Positions 7,611-18,568 of a stretch of 64,000 bases of DNA are shown one piece after another. The notes below the pieces were generated by a model. The model was not told the DNA's origin. It did no database searches and saw only the letters and a list, made by a program, of their open reading frames with translations. Origin of the DNA: Pseudomonas peli (GTDB taxonomy: Bacteria; Pseudomonadota; Gammaproteobacteria; Pseudomonadales; Pseudomonadaceae); assembly GCF_900099645.1 (NCBI RefSeq), contig NZ_FMTL01000007.1, forward strand, positions 1-64,000, read 5' to 3'. A program made the position numbers and the translations under genes. Every line of letters begins with the position of its first letter. Position 1 is the first letter of the stretch.

Positions 7611-7687
7611 TGGTGGGCCCACACGGACTCGAACCGTGGACCAAAGGATTATGAGTCCTCTGCTCTAACCAACTGAGCTATGGGCCC
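7611..7687 (-). tRNA. tRNA with CAU anticodon, probably tRNA-Ile2 (lysidine type)
   Basis: A 77-base cloverleaf including encoded CCA. The acceptor stem is GGGCCCA/TGGGCCC, the D-arm GCTC...GAGC, and the anticodon loop CTCATAA with anticodon CAT (plus-strand 7651-7653). Met, fMet and Ile2 tRNAs share this anticodon. The C4-G69 and C5-G68 pairs match the acceptor-stem determinants known for the lysidine synthetase TilS on E. coli tRNA-Ile2 and differ from elongator tRNA-Met, so Ile2 is favoured. tRNA genes are common integration sites, and the cassette on its 3' side fits that. Confidence 0.93.
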
Positions 7688-7702
7688 TCAGAGGCGGGCG
7701 GA

Positions 7703-10700
7703 TTATACCGGTGCCTTCTCGGCAGCGCCAACCGAATGGCGCGGGGTGAGGAAGTTTTGTGCGAAGGCGTCCGCATGGATCGCGCGGCTTACAACGAAAC
7801 CTTGGATTTGCTCGCACCCTTCGGCAGCGAGGAACAGTTCCTGGGCTTTGGTTTCCACCCCTTCGGCGATTACGGTCAGTTGCATGCTACGGCCCAGCGC
7901 CATGATGGCGCGCACAATGGCAACGTCATTGCTGTCGTTGGGCAGGCCGCGCACGAAGGATTGGTCGATTTTCAGGGTGTCGACCGGCAAGCGCTTTAGG
8001 TAGCTGAGCGAGGAGTAGCCGGTGCCGAAGTCGTCGATGGCCAGCTGGATGCCCAGGCTTTTCAGCTGATGCAGCAGGTTCAGCGCTTCTTCGGCTTGGT
8101 TCATGATGAAGCTTTCGGTGATTTCCAGTTGCAGCAGTTCGGGGGCCAGGTTGTGGTCTTCCAGCAGGCTAGAGATGCGTGTCAGCAGGTGTGGTTGGCG
8201 CAGTTGAACGCCAGTCAGGTTGACCGACAGCGGGCCGAACGGTGCGTGATGTTGTTGCCATTGCTGCATTTGCCAGCAGGCCCGGCGCAGTACCCAGTCA
8301 CCGAGGGCGATGATCAGGCCGGTTTCTTCGGCCAGGGGTATAAAGCGGTCCGGCGGGATCTCACCAAAAATCGGGTGGTGCCAGCGCAGCAGGGCTTCGG
8401 CGCCGATCAGGCGGTTGGTACTCAGGCTACGTTTAGGCTGGTAGTAAAGCTGCAGTTGTTCCAGTTCGATGGCACGGCGTAATTCGCGCTCAAGGGCCAT
8501 GCGTTCGGTGGCCTGGAAGGTCAGGTCGCGGGTGTAGCGCTCCACGCGGTTGCGGCCGCGCGCCTTGGAGCGGTACATGGCGGCGTCGGCATTTTTCACC
8601 AGGGTGGCGACATCTTCTCCGTCGTCGGGGTAGCGGCTGATGCCAATACTGGCGCTAATAAACAGCTCTTGTTCGTCGAACCGGAAGGGCAAGCTGAAGC
8701 ACTCGAGTAGCTTGTGCGCGACCCGCTCGGCGTCCTCTGCGTGCTGCAGGCCCGGCAGCAGGATGATGAATTCATCACCGCCCAGGCGAGCCACCGTATC
8801 GATATCACGCAGGTGGGTTTTCAAGCGTTCGGCAATGCTCCTGAGCAGTTGGTCGCCGACCGGGTGGCCAAGGCTGTCGTTGATGTTTTTGAAGCGGTCG
8901 AGGTCAATAAACAGCACTGCGCCCATGCGTTTGTCGACGCGGGCATCTTCAAGGGCGGCGCGTAGGCGCGCGTCGAACAGCATGCGGTTGGGCAGATCGG
9001 TCAGCGGGTCATGGTGGGCCTGGTGGTCGAGGCTGGCCTGGGCATGTTTGAGTGAACTGATGTCGGCGAAGACGCCGACAAAGTGGGTGATGTGCTCATT
9101 GCTGTCGCGTACCGCGCTGATGGTCAGCCACTCGGGGAAGAGCTCACCATTCTTGCGTTTATTCCAGATTTCACCCTGCCAATGCCCAGAGGCGCTGAGG
9201 TTGTGCCACATTGCGGCGTAGAAGGCGCTGTCGTGGTTGCCGGAGGCGAGCAGGCGCGGCGACTGGCCGAGGGCTTCGGCCTCGCTGTAGCCGGTAATGG
9301 TGGTGAAAGCGCGATTGACCGCAGTAATGCGTTGCTGCAGGTCGGTGATCATCACGCCTTCGGCCGTGCTTTCGAAAACCGTAGCGGCCTGCTTGAGGTT
9401 TTCCTGCATTTGCTCGCGCTCGGTGATGTCGCGCGCGATGGTCAGCATGCAGGTGTCGCCTTCAATGGGAATCGGCTGCACCGACATCTCGCAGGTGCGC
9501 AGCGAGCCGTTGCGGGTGCGAATAAGCGCGCGGAAGTCGCGGACCGATCCGTGCCGTTGCACGTGCTCGAACATCCGTGTGCGGTCATCCGGGTTGTCCC
9601 AAATGCCCAGTTGCAGGGTCGAGCTGTCGGTTGCCTCGTTCATGCTGTAGCCGGTGATGCGGCTGAAGCCTTCGTTGACATCGAGCAACTGGCCGTCGCT
9701 TAAGCGGGTGATCAACAGACCATCTGGTGAGGCATGGAAGGCTTTGGCGAATTTGTCTTCGGAGAGTTTCAGACGCTGTTGGGTGTCTTTCAGTTCGCTG
9801 ATGTCGCGTACGGCCACGACCAGCGTAGTGGTGTCATCCACGGTGACCGGTTGCGCGGAGATGAGTGCAGTGAACTGGCTGCCGTTGCGTCGGCGAAAGG
9901 CGCTCTCGATGTTGTGCACGTTGCCTTGGCGCAGCATGTCCAGAATGCGCGGGCCGATGCCTTGCTCGCTCCACAGACCGAGCTCCGAACTAGTATGGCC
10001 GACGGCCTCGACGGCGCTGATGCCGAACTGTTGTTCGAAGGTTTTGTTGACGGCGAGCAGGCGGCCGTCGTGCTGATTGAGCAGGGCGATGATGTCCGGG
10101 CAGTTGTGGAAGACCGAGGCAAACTTCTGCTCCGAGAGGGCCAGGGCCTGCTCGGTGCGTTTGGTTTCCGTGATGTCGATCAGCAGGCCACGCAGCGTCT
10201 GGCTGCCATCTAGGGGTGACAGCGTGACAATGTCGCGCACCCAAACTTCACGGCCGTCGGCAGCGAGCATGCGGTAATCCATGCTGTGGTCACGCCCAGC
10301 TTGGGTTTCGCTGCGGCAATAGTCGATTGCGCAGCGTGCATCGTCGGGGTGCAAGACGCGCTCGACAAAACCAGGCGTTAGCCAATCGTGCGCGGGGTAG
10401 CCGAGGAGTTTTTCCGCCTGGGGAGCAACGTAGGTGTAGCGAAGGTTGCTAGGGTCCATCTGCCAGGCGACTGCGTTGAGGCTTTCCACCAGGCCACGGT
10501 AATGCTGCTCGCTGTTGCGTAGTTCGTTTTCCAGCTGTTCGCGGTTGTGCATTTCACTGCGCAACCGATGGTTGATGCGCAGGATGCTGAAGATGATCAG
10601 CAGGGCTGCCAGCAGGCCTGGAAGGCCAAACAGCAGTAGGCTGCGCCAGAATGGTCGAGAGTCGAGTGGATCACTCACCCAGCGCTGCTGAATTTCGGCG

Positions 10701-11437
10701 ATTTCACTAGGTGTGAGTTCGGCCAGCAGTTTGTCGAGTATCCCGGCCAGGATGGCTTGATCCTTGGGTACGGCCATGGCCAGTTGGTAGCGGAGTGGGG
10801 TTTGGCCGCTGATGACAATGCCGTCGAGCTTAAGTTGGCGAAGGTGCCAGATGCTGGAGGCGAGGTCACCGACCATGGCATCGGCCTGTCCGGAGGCCAG
10901 TGCTTGTAAGGCAGCGGCTACGCTGGGGCGTGGCCAGAGGCGCAGCTCGGGGTGTTTGTCGCGCAGCAGTTCGTGGGTGGCGTAACTGTCGACCACGGCC
11001 ACACGCAGCCCTCGTAGGTCACGGATTTTGCTGGGTTGCGGACCTTGTTCCTGGCTCAAGATGACAATCGGGAAGTCGAGGTAGGGGCGTGTGAACGTCA
11101 GATACTGCTCGCGCTCGGGGGTGGCCATCAGGCTGGGCAGCAGGTGCAGCTTGCCGGTTCGAGCATCGGCCAGCACTTCGCTCCAGTTCTGCGCGGGAGC
11201 CGGGCGTAGGGTAATGGCCAGGCGCTGTTCGATCAGCCGAACATAGTCGGCGGCGAGTCCCTGGTACTGTTCGTCACCGTTGATGAACTCGTAAGGCGGC
11301 CAGTCACGGTCCACGCCCAGGCTCAGTTGCGGATTTTCAGCCAGCCAGGCCTGTTCTGTGGGCGTCAGTTCAAGGCTGAGGACGGGCGCAGCCCAGCATG
11401 CCAAACACAACAGGAGGGTGGCTGCAACACGCGGCAT
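7703..11437 (-). CDS. rmcA: RmcA-like c-di-GMP enzyme: periplasmic SBP domain, four PAS, GGDEF, EAL
   Basis: A 1244-residue inner-membrane protein. Order: signal sequence; a periplasmic bacterial solute-binding type 3 domain (about 35-265); a transmembrane helix (about 280-300); four PAS domains (about 310-810); GGDEF with intact LGGDEF; and EAL with intact EALLRW. Domain order, length and position beside rpoD match P. aeruginosa RmcA, which lowers c-di-GMP in response to redox state and uses its GGDEF domain for GTP-dependent control of the phosphodiesterase. The ATG at 11437 was chosen over an upstream start at 11488 because it begins the signal peptide and gives the RmcA length. It is monocistronic, between the tRNA and the rpoD terminator. 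Confidence 0.92.
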   Translation of the reverse strand: MPRVAATLLLCLACWAAPVLSLELTPTEQAWLAENPQLSLGVDRDWPPYEFINGDEQYQGLAADYVRLIEQRLAITLRPAPAQNWSEVLADARTGKLHLLPSLMATPEREQYLTFTRPYLDFPIVILSQEQGPQPSKIRDLRGLRVAVVDSYATHELLRDKHPELRLWPRPSVAAALQALASGQADAMVGDLASSIWHLRQLKLDGIVISGQTPLRYQLAMAVPKDQAILAGILDKLLAELTPSEIAEIQQRWVSDPLDSRPFWRSLLLFGLPGLLAALLIIFSILRINHRLRSEMHNREQLENELRNSEQHYRGLVESLNAVAWQMDPSNLRYTYVAPQAEKLLGYPAHDWLTPGFVERVLHPDDARCAIDYCRSETQAGRDHSMDYRMLAADGREVWVRDIVTLSPLDGSQTLRGLLIDITETKRTEQALALSEQKFASVFHNCPDIIALLNQHDGRLLAVNKTFEQQFGISAVEAVGHTSSELGLWSEQGIGPRILDMLRQGNVHNIESAFRRRNGSQFTALISAQPVTVDDTTTLVVAVRDISELKDTQQRLKLSEDKFAKAFHASPDGLLITRLSDGQLLDVNEGFSRITGYSMNEATDSSTLQLGIWDNPDDRTRMFEHVQRHGSVRDFRALIRTRNGSLRTCEMSVQPIPIEGDTCMLTIARDITEREQMQENLKQAATVFESTAEGVMITDLQQRITAVNRAFTTITGYSEAEALGQSPRLLASGNHDSAFYAAMWHNLSASGHWQGEIWNKRKNGELFPEWLTISAVRDSNEHITHFVGVFADISSLKHAQASLDHQAHHDPLTDLPNRMLFDARLRAALEDARVDKRMGAVLFIDLDRFKNINDSLGHPVGDQLLRSIAERLKTHLRDIDTVARLGGDEFIILLPGLQHAEDAERVAHKLLECFSLPFRFDEQELFISASIGISRYPDDGEDVATLVKNADAAMYRSKARGRNRVERYTRDLTFQATERMALERELRRAIELEQLQLYYQPKRSLSTNRLIGAEALLRWHHPIFGEIPPDRFIPLAEETGLIIALGDWVLRRACWQMQQWQQHHAPFGPLSVNLTGVQLRQPHLLTRISSLLEDHNLAPELLQLEITESFIMNQAEEALNLLHQLKSLGIQLAIDDFGTGYSSLSYLKRLPVDTLKIDQSFVRGLPNDSNDVAIVRAIMALGRSMQLTVIAEGVETKAQELFLAAEGCEQIQGFVVSRAIHADAFAQNFLTPRHSVGAAEKAPV

Positions 11438-11510
11438 GGATGGGCTCGTTCGCTGGGCAATAAGCAAAAGTGTAGACCTGCCTGGCAAGCCTTGGTAGTT
11501 GCCCAGAATG

Positions 11511-11539
11511 CAAAACCCCCGGCAGGGCCGGGGGTTTTG
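11511..11539 (-). terminator. terminator of the rpsU-dnaG-rpoD operon
   Basis: A 13-bp perfect stem (CAAAACCCCCGGC with GCCGGGGGTTTTG) around a 3-base loop, starting 3 bases past the rpoD stop. The lower stem gives a short T-run on either strand. Confidence 0.85.
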
Positions 11540-11542
11540 GTG

Positions 11543-13387
<1,845 letters not shown>

Positions 13388-13454
13388 AACACCCTATCCA
13401 CTGAAGGTCTTGGCGGGCAAAAAACAAGCCGCGGATTATACCCGAGTAACACCC

Positions 13455-15431
13455 CTAAGCGCCAGTTGAGCTCGGGATTACCGGTGATGCATTACGGCTC
13501 AGCAAGCTGCGCAGCTGGTCTTTCTCTTCTGCGCTCAACTCGCTTTGACGGGCTTTGCGCAGCAAATGTTCCAGGCTGCGCTCGCGTTGGCGGGCTACTA
13601 GACTAGTTATAGTGTCGAAAAACTGTTGTTCAAGGTTGTCGGCTGAAATCAGCCATTCCTTTTCTGCCAAGGCGCGCAATAGGCGGCCCTGTTCGGTGCC
13701 GTGCCAGCGTGCGATCAGTTGCAGTGATCGCAGGTTGGGGCTTTTCTGCAGGGCGCCAAGCAGGGCGACCAGCAGCTGGGCGTAAGTGTCGTCTTCGGCG
13801 GCGAAGTGGCTGACATCTTCGACTTTCTGCGCCAGTTGCGGGTGATGCAGCAGGGTGCGCAGGGCGCTCAGGTGCGGCGATTCGACGCTGACGGCAGTGC
13901 GTGGTGCGCGTGGAGCGAACTCACCCTGGCCCTTCTTGCTCCACTTGCCGCCATCTTTCTTCCAGTTGCCCTTGCCTTTATTGCGTTCAAATTCCGGCGC
14001 AGGGCTGGGGTTTTCGTATTCGTTGCGGCTTGGCTCGACATCGTAATAGGCGCTGTCGGGAATCTCGGGGTAATCCGGGTAGTCACTTGATGGCGCGCTG
14101 CTCTGGCTCGACTGGCTGCTGCGGGCGGTTGGCGCCATTTGCTGCAGGGCTTCGCCGGACAAGCCGGTAATTTCGCTCAGGCGCTGGCGCATCAGGGCGC
14201 GCAGGTTGTTGCCGGGGATCTTGTCGATCAGTGGCGCGGCCAGGGTCATCAGGTGCGCCTTGCCTTCCAGTGAGCGCGGGTCGGCCTCTTCGCTCAGCTG
14301 CTGGAAGAAGTAGTCGGCCAGCGGTTGGGCGTGCTGGTTGATCCGTGCGCGGAAGGCGTCAGTGCCTTCGCTGCGTACCAGGGTGTCCGGGTCTTCGCCG
14401 TCAGGCAGAAACAGAAAGCGCGCGCGGCGCCCGTCCTGCAGGCTCGACAAGGTCGCCTCCAGGGCGCGCCAGGCGGCGTTGCGGCCGGCTGCGTCGCCGT
14501 CGAAGCAGAACAATACGCTCGGCACGACGCGAAACAGGCGCTTGAGGTGTTCTTCGCTGGTGGCGGTGCCGAGGGTGGCGACGGCGTTGCGCAGGCCTTG
14601 CTGGGCCAGGGCGATGACGTCCATGTAGCCTTCGACCACCATGATCTCGTCGAGATCGCGGTTGTGCTTGCGTGCCTCGAACAGGCCGTAAAGCTCCTGG
14701 CCTTTGTGGAATACCGGGGTTTCCGGGGAGTTCAGATATTTCGGTTTTTCGTCACCCAGCACCCGGCCGCCGAAGGCAATCACTCGGCCGCGGCTGTCGC
14801 GGATCGGGAACATGATGCGGTCGCGGAAGCGGTCATAACGTTTGCCGCTTTCGGCATTCTCCACCAGCAGGCCGGCGTCAATCATCGCCTTCTGTTGCAG
14901 GCTGTCGCTGGCCAGGTGCTTGAGCAGGTTATCCCAGCCGGGCGGGGCGAAGCCCATGCCGAAGTCGCGGGCGATCTCGCCGGACAGGCCGCGGCCCTTG
15001 AGGTACTCAATCGCGGCTTTGCGCTGCGGATGGCTTTTCAGTGCCTGCTTGTAGAACTCGGCGGCAGCAGTCAGCAGCGGGTAAAGCGGTGAGTCGGTGG
15101 GTTGGCGCGGTTTGTTGTTGCGTCCGCCTTCCTCGCGAGGCACTTCCATGCCGGCGCGCTTGGCCAGGTCCTCGATTGCCTGGGGGAAGTCCAGTTGGTC
15201 GTGGTCCATGATGAAACCCAGTGCGTTGCCGCCGGCGCCGCAGCCAAAGCAGTAATAGAACTGTTTGTCCGGGCTGACGCTGAACGAGGGGGTTTTTTCT
15301 TTATGGAAGGGGCAGCAGGCGGTGTAGTTTTTGCCGGCTTTTTTCAGCTGGATGCGCGAGGCGACCACGTCGACGATGTCGGTGCGGTTGAGCAGATCAT
15401 CGATAAAAGACTGTGGGATCAGGCCGGCCAT
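13455..15431 (-). CDS. dnaG: DNA primase DnaG
   Basis: A 658-residue primase that makes RNA primers at the replication fork. The N-terminal CHC2 zinc finger has C40, H43, C61 and C64; the central TOPRIM domain contains VVEGYMDVIAL and FCFDGDAAG; the C-terminal helicase-binding domain follows a Ser/Pro/Lys-rich linker at about 430-510. The length is that of Pseudomonas DnaG. It is the middle gene between rpsU and rpoD, and two hairpins upstream separate it from rpsU. Confidence 0.97.
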   Translation of the reverse strand: MAGLIPQSFIDDLLNRTDIVDVVASRIQLKKAGKNYTACCPFHKEKTPSFSVSPDKQFYYCFGCGAGGNALGFIMDHDQLDFPQAIEDLAKRAGMEVPREEGGRNNKPRQPTDSPLYPLLTAAAEFYKQALKSHPQRKAAIEYLKGRGLSGEIARDFGMGFAPPGWDNLLKHLASDSLQQKAMIDAGLLVENAESGKRYDRFRDRIMFPIRDSRGRVIAFGGRVLGDEKPKYLNSPETPVFHKGQELYGLFEARKHNRDLDEIMVVEGYMDVIALAQQGLRNAVATLGTATSEEHLKRLFRVVPSVLFCFDGDAAGRNAAWRALEATLSSLQDGRRARFLFLPDGEDPDTLVRSEGTDAFRARINQHAQPLADYFFQQLSEEADPRSLEGKAHLMTLAAPLIDKIPGNNLRALMRQRLSEITGLSGEALQQMAPTARSSQSSQSSAPSSDYPDYPEIPDSAYYDVEPSRNEYENPSPAPEFERNKGKGNWKKDGGKWSKKGQGEFAPRAPRTAVSVESPHLSALRTLLHHPQLAQKVEDVSHFAAEDDTYAQLLVALLGALQKSPNLRSLQLIARWHGTEQGRLLRALAEKEWLISADNLEQQFFDTITSLVARQRERSLEHLLRKARQSELSAEEKDQLRSLLSRNASPVIPSSTGA

Positions 15432-15487
15432 AGGCGCTCAGAATACTGTCATGCGCTGGGGCAGAACAGGGTGGGGCAAAAACTAAA

Positions 15488-15523
15488 AGACTCCGATCGT
15501 CACCCGGGGGTGGCGCGGAGTCT
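15488..15523. repeat. 8-bp inverted repeat in the rpsU-dnaG spacer
   Basis: AGACTCCG (15488-15495) and CGGAGTCT (15516-15523) form a stem with a 20-base loop, between the rpsU terminator-like hairpin and dnaG. It may stabilise the processed dnaG mRNA end or modulate read-through. Confidence 0.4.
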
Positions 15524-15532
15524 AAAAGCGAA

Positions 15533-15549
15533 ACCCGGCCAGGCCGGGT
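15533..15549 (-). terminator. leaky terminator between rpsU and dnaG
   Basis: ACCCGGCC and GGCCGGGT pair perfectly, 21 bases after the rpsU stop. On the minus strand the stem is followed by TTTCGCTTTT. In the macromolecular synthesis operon a partial terminator in this place keeps S21 abundant and primase scarce. Confidence 0.65.
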
Positions 15550-15570
15550 GTCAGGCGTTGCTTGTACTGA

Positions 15571-15786
15571 TTAGTACAGGCGAACGCTGCGGCGCTGCTC
15601 GCGCTGCACTTTCTTGGCGTGACGCTTAACAGCGGCTGCTGCTTTACGCTTACGCTCGGAAGTTGGCTTTTCGTAGAATTCACGGCTGCGAACTTCAGCC
15701 AGAACACCGGCTTTTTCGCAGGAGCGCTTGAAACGACGCAGAGCTACGTCGAAGGGTTCGTTCTCTTTAACTTTGACGGCTGGCAT
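15571..15786 (-). CDS. rpsU: 30S ribosomal protein S21
   Basis: A 71-residue, very basic protein (MPAVKVKENEPFDVALRRFKR at the start, RSVRLY at the end), the full length of bacterial S21, which helps base-pairing of mRNA with the anti-Shine-Dalgarno region. The same frame is open far upstream, but that part lies antisense to tsaD and is not coding. It is the first gene of the rpsU-dnaG-rpoD operon and is divergent from tsaD. Confidence 0.98.
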   Translation of the reverse strand: MPAVKVKENEPFDVALRRFKRSCEKAGVLAEVRSREFYEKPTSERKRKAAAAVKRHAKKVQREQRRSVRLY

Positions 15787-15990
15787 CCAGGGCTTACCTT
15801 CTTTATTACCGGGGGTAACGTTACTCCTGGCAGATGGCGCTGGAGAACGTAGGTTTTTAAGGGTTGCGGATGTTACCGCCTCATCGCGAGGAATGCAAAG
15901 CCTCTGATCGAAAAGCGCTGGCCTGCTCGCGCCAGCGGCCATTATCATGCGCGCCTTCGAAGTTGCACACACTACTACAAGGCACTGCCC

Positions 15991-17016
15991 ATGCTGGTTC
16001 TGGGATTGGAAACCTCCTGCGACGAAACCGGTGTCGCGCTCTACGACAGCGAACGTGGCCTGCTGGCCGATGCGCTCTTCAGCCAGATTGATCTGCACCG
16101 TGTGTATGGCGGCGTAGTGCCGGAGCTGGCTTCGCGCGATCACGTCAAGCGCATGCTGCCGTTGATCCGTCAGGTGTTGAACGAAGCCGGCTGCTTTGCG
16201 ACTGACATCGACGCCATTGCCTATACCGCCGGCCCCGGCCTGGTCGGGGCGCTCCTCGTCGGGGCGTCCTGTGCCCAGGCCCTGGCGTTCGCCTGGGATA
16301 TTCCTGCGCTCGGTGTGCACCATATGGAAGGCCATCTGCTGGCGCCGATGCTGGAAGAACAGCCGCCGGCTTTTCCGTTCGTCGCTTTGTTGGTGTCGGG
16401 CGGGCATACCCAGTTGGTTCGGGTCGATGGCATCGGTCAGTACCAGCTGCTCGGCGAGTCTCTGGATGATGCGGCGGGCGAGGCATTCGACAAGACCGCC
16501 AAGTTGATGGGGCTGCAGTATCCCGGTGGTCCGGAGATTGCCCGTCTGGCGCTGAGCGGTACGCCTGGGCGCTTCAAGTTTCCTCGGCCAATGACTGACC
16601 GCCCGGGGCTGGAGTTCAGCTTCAGCGGCCTGAAGACCTTTACCCTGAATACCTGGCAGCAGTGTCAGGCGTCGGGCGACAACTCCGAGCAGACTCGCTG
16701 CGACATCGCCCTGGCGTTCCAGCAGGCCGTGGTCGACACCCTCACTATCAAATGCAAGCGTGCCCTCAAGCAAACCGGGTTGAACAACCTGGTGATCGCC
16801 GGCGGTGTGAGTGCCAACCAGGCGCTGCGGCAGTCGCTGGAGAAGATGCTCGCTGAGCTGAAGGGCGGCGTGTTCTACGCTCGTCCAGCGTTCTGCACCG
16901 ATAACGGCGCGATGATCGCCTATGCCGGCTGCCAGCGTTTACTGGCGGGGCAGCATGAGGATTTGAGCATCAAGGTGCAGGCACGCTGGCCGATGGAGCA
17001 ACTGCCGGCGCTGTAA
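15991..17016 (+). CDS. tsaD: tRNA N6-adenosine threonylcarbamoyltransferase TsaD
   Basis: A 341-residue Kae1/TsaD ATPase that transfers threonylcarbamoyl to A37 of ANN-decoding tRNAs with TsaB and TsaE. It starts MLVLGLETSCDETG; the metal-binding HMEGH is near residue 111, VSGGHTQL follows, and GGVSANQALR is near the C-terminus. Length and motifs are complete. It is divergent from rpsU, the conserved arrangement in gammaproteobacteria, and convergent with plsY. Confidence 0.97.
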   Translation: MLVLGLETSCDETGVALYDSERGLLADALFSQIDLHRVYGGVVPELASRDHVKRMLPLIRQVLNEAGCFATDIDAIAYTAGPGLVGALLVGASCAQALAFAWDIPALGVHHMEGHLLAPMLEEQPPAFPFVALLVSGGHTQLVRVDGIGQYQLLGESLDDAAGEAFDKTAKLMGLQYPGGPEIARLALSGTPGRFKFPRPMTDRPGLEFSFSGLKTFTLNTWQQCQASGDNSEQTRCDIALAFQQAVVDTLTIKCKRALKQTGLNNLVIAGGVSANQALRQSLEKMLAELKGGVFYARPAFCTDNGAMIAYAGCQRLLAGQHEDLSIKVQARWPMEQLPAL

Positions 17017-17040
17017 GCCGGCTGGGTTCGTTCATTCGAT

Positions 17041-17619
17041 TTAGAAATGCCGCTCACGGCCGGCGAACAGATCGCGTAAATTGCTGCGGTGGCGCCAGAC
17101 GATCAGTCCGGTCAGCGCGCAGACCGGCAACAGGGCGTCGGGTTGTTGCCACGCCAGCAGCGGCAGGGTCAGCGGTGTGGCGATCAGTGCAGCCAGCGAG
17201 CTGGTGCGAGTCAGAACAAAGGTCAGTAACCAGGCGGCAACGGCCAGTAAAGCGGCTGGCGGGTAAAGCCCCAAGAGCATGCCGGCGGCCGTGGCGACAC
17301 CTTTGCCGCCACGGAAGTTGAAGTACAGCGGGTACAGGTGGCCGACAACGGCGGCCATGCCAACCCAAGCTTGTTGTTGCAGATTGAAGTTGAGCAGGCT
17401 GGCGATCAGCACCGGAAGCAAGCCCTTGAGCAGGTCGCCGATCAGCGTGAGGACAGCCAGGCGTTTACCAGCGACCCGAAGCATATTGGTGGCGCCGGGG
17501 TTGCCCGAGCCGCTGGCGCGTGGGTCCGGCCCGCCGCTTAGGCGGCTGAGCAGGATGGCGAAGGACAACGAGCCGAGCAGGTAGGCGAAGGACGCCAACA
17601 GCCAAAACATGGTATCCAT
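17041..17619 (-). CDS. plsY: acyl-phosphate glycerol-3-phosphate acyltransferase PlsY
   Basis: A 192-residue inner-membrane protein with about five hydrophobic helices. The conserved motifs SGNPGATNMLR, NFRGGKGVAT and a late polar loop are those of PlsY, which makes lysophosphatidic acid from acyl-phosphate in the first step of phospholipid synthesis. A second ATG three codons in (17610) is an alternative start. It is convergent with tsaD and divergent from folB. Confidence 0.95.
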   Translation of the reverse strand: MDTMFWLLASFAYLLGSLSFAILLSRLSGGPDPRASGSGNPGATNMLRVAGKRLAVLTLIGDLLKGLLPVLIASLLNFNLQQQAWVGMAAVVGHLYPLYFNFRGGKGVATAAGMLLGLYPPAALLAVAAWLLTFVLTRTSSLAALIATPLTLPLLAWQQPDALLPVCALTGLIVWRHRSNLRDLFAGRERHF

Positions 17620-17684
17620 TCCGGGGCAAGGGAGCCCTGATTCTAACTAGGTGCGACAGCCTTGTCGTGCCACGGAGAGCGTGC

Positions 17685-18041
17685 TTGGACACAGTTTTTA
17701 TCGAGGGCCTGGAAGTCGATACGGTGATTGGTGCCTACGACTGGGAGCGTACCATTCGCCAGTGTTTGCGCCTGGACCTGTACCTGGGCTGGGATAACCG
17801 TCCCGCTGCTGCCGGTGACGAGCTGGACAAGGCGTTGGATTACGCCAAGGTTTCGCAGCGGATTCAGGCGTTTGCCAGCGAGTCGCAGTTTATCCTGGTG
17901 GAAACCTTTGCCGAGCGGTTGGTCGAGTTGCTCATGGCTGAGTTTCAGATCCCTTGGGTGCGCCTCAAGCTGACCAAGCCCGGTGCCGTGCCGGCGGCCA
18001 GTGGTGGGGTGGGCGTGGAGATCGAGCGCGGATGTCGCTAA
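17685..18041 (+). CDS. folB: dihydroneopterin aldolase FolB
   Basis: A 118-residue cytosolic enzyme of folate synthesis, splitting dihydroneopterin. Conserved features are the initial DTVFIEGLEVDTVIGAYDWER, the catalytic-region ALDYAKV, and VETFAERL; the protein ends with the family's VxVxIxR-type strand. The start is taken as TTG at 17685 because GGAG lies 7 bases before it and it gives the normal length. A GTG at 17667 would add six residues but lacks a ribosome site. The stop overlaps the folK start by 10 bases, so the two are coupled. Confidence 0.92.
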   Translation: MDTVFIEGLEVDTVIGAYDWERTIRQCLRLDLYLGWDNRPAAAGDELDKALDYAKVSQRIQAFASESQFILVETFAERLVELLMAEFQIPWVRLKLTKPGAVPAASGGVGVEIERGCR

Positions 18042-18568
18042 CTCCCGTACTACTCGGTCTGGGCAGCAATATTGGCCGCGAAGCACACCTGTGTGCCGGC
18101 CTCGATGCGCTTGATGGTCTGCTCAGTGAGATGCGCTGCTCGCCGGTGTTCGAAAGCCAGGCCGTGGGCATCAAGAGCGGCCCGTTCTTCAATCTGGTCG
18201 TGGCCGGCTACAGCGAGCTGCCGTTGGGCGAGCTGGACCGCCGGCTGAAGTTTATCGAAGCCGATAACGGCCGCTATGCGCCAGAGCGCAAGGGGCTACC
18301 GCTGGATATCGACGTGCTGCTGTACGGCGACCGGGTCGGCAATTTCGACGGTCTGATCCTGCCGCGAGCAGAAATCCTCAAGAACGCTTTCGTCCTTTGG
18401 CCCCTGGCCCTGTTGGTGCCGGATGTTCTGCACCCTGAGCAGCAGCGCAGCTTTGCCGAACTCTGGCATGCGGCGCAGATTGACCAGCAGCTGTGGCCGG
18501 TGGCTTTCAGCTGGCGTGAGCAAGCGCTCACCCCGACTGAACTGATAGCCGCTTACCCGGCTTCTTAG
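18032..18568 (+). CDS. folK: 2-amino-4-hydroxy-6-hydroxymethyldihydropteridine pyrophosphokinase FolK
   Basis: A 178-residue HPPK that pyrophosphorylates hydroxymethyl-dihydropterin just before dihydropteroate synthase. The start MSLTPVLLGLGSNIG is the family's N-terminal strand and loop, followed by FFNLVV and the active-site LPLDIDVLLYG and ILPRAEI. The ATG at 18032 lies inside the end of folB. Its stop overlaps the convergent cca stop by 4 bases, so no terminator fits between them. Confidence 0.94.
   Translation: MSLTPVLLGLGSNIGREAHLCAGLDALDGLLSEMRCSPVFESQAVGIKSGPFFNLVVAGYSELPLGELDRRLKFIEADNGRYAPERKGLPLDIDVLLYGDRVGNFDGLILPRAEILKNAFVLWPLALLVPDVLHPEQQRSFAELWHAAQIDQQLWPVAFSWREQALTPTELIAAYPAS

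Noticed and set aside
9790..10277. Several small open frames inside rmcA on both strands
   Set aside because: All lie within the PAS-coding part of rmcA in other frames.
15787..16773. N-terminal extension of the rpsU frame to a 400-residue protein
   Set aside because: The extension is antisense to tsaD; S21 is 71 residues and its own ATG at 15786 fits.
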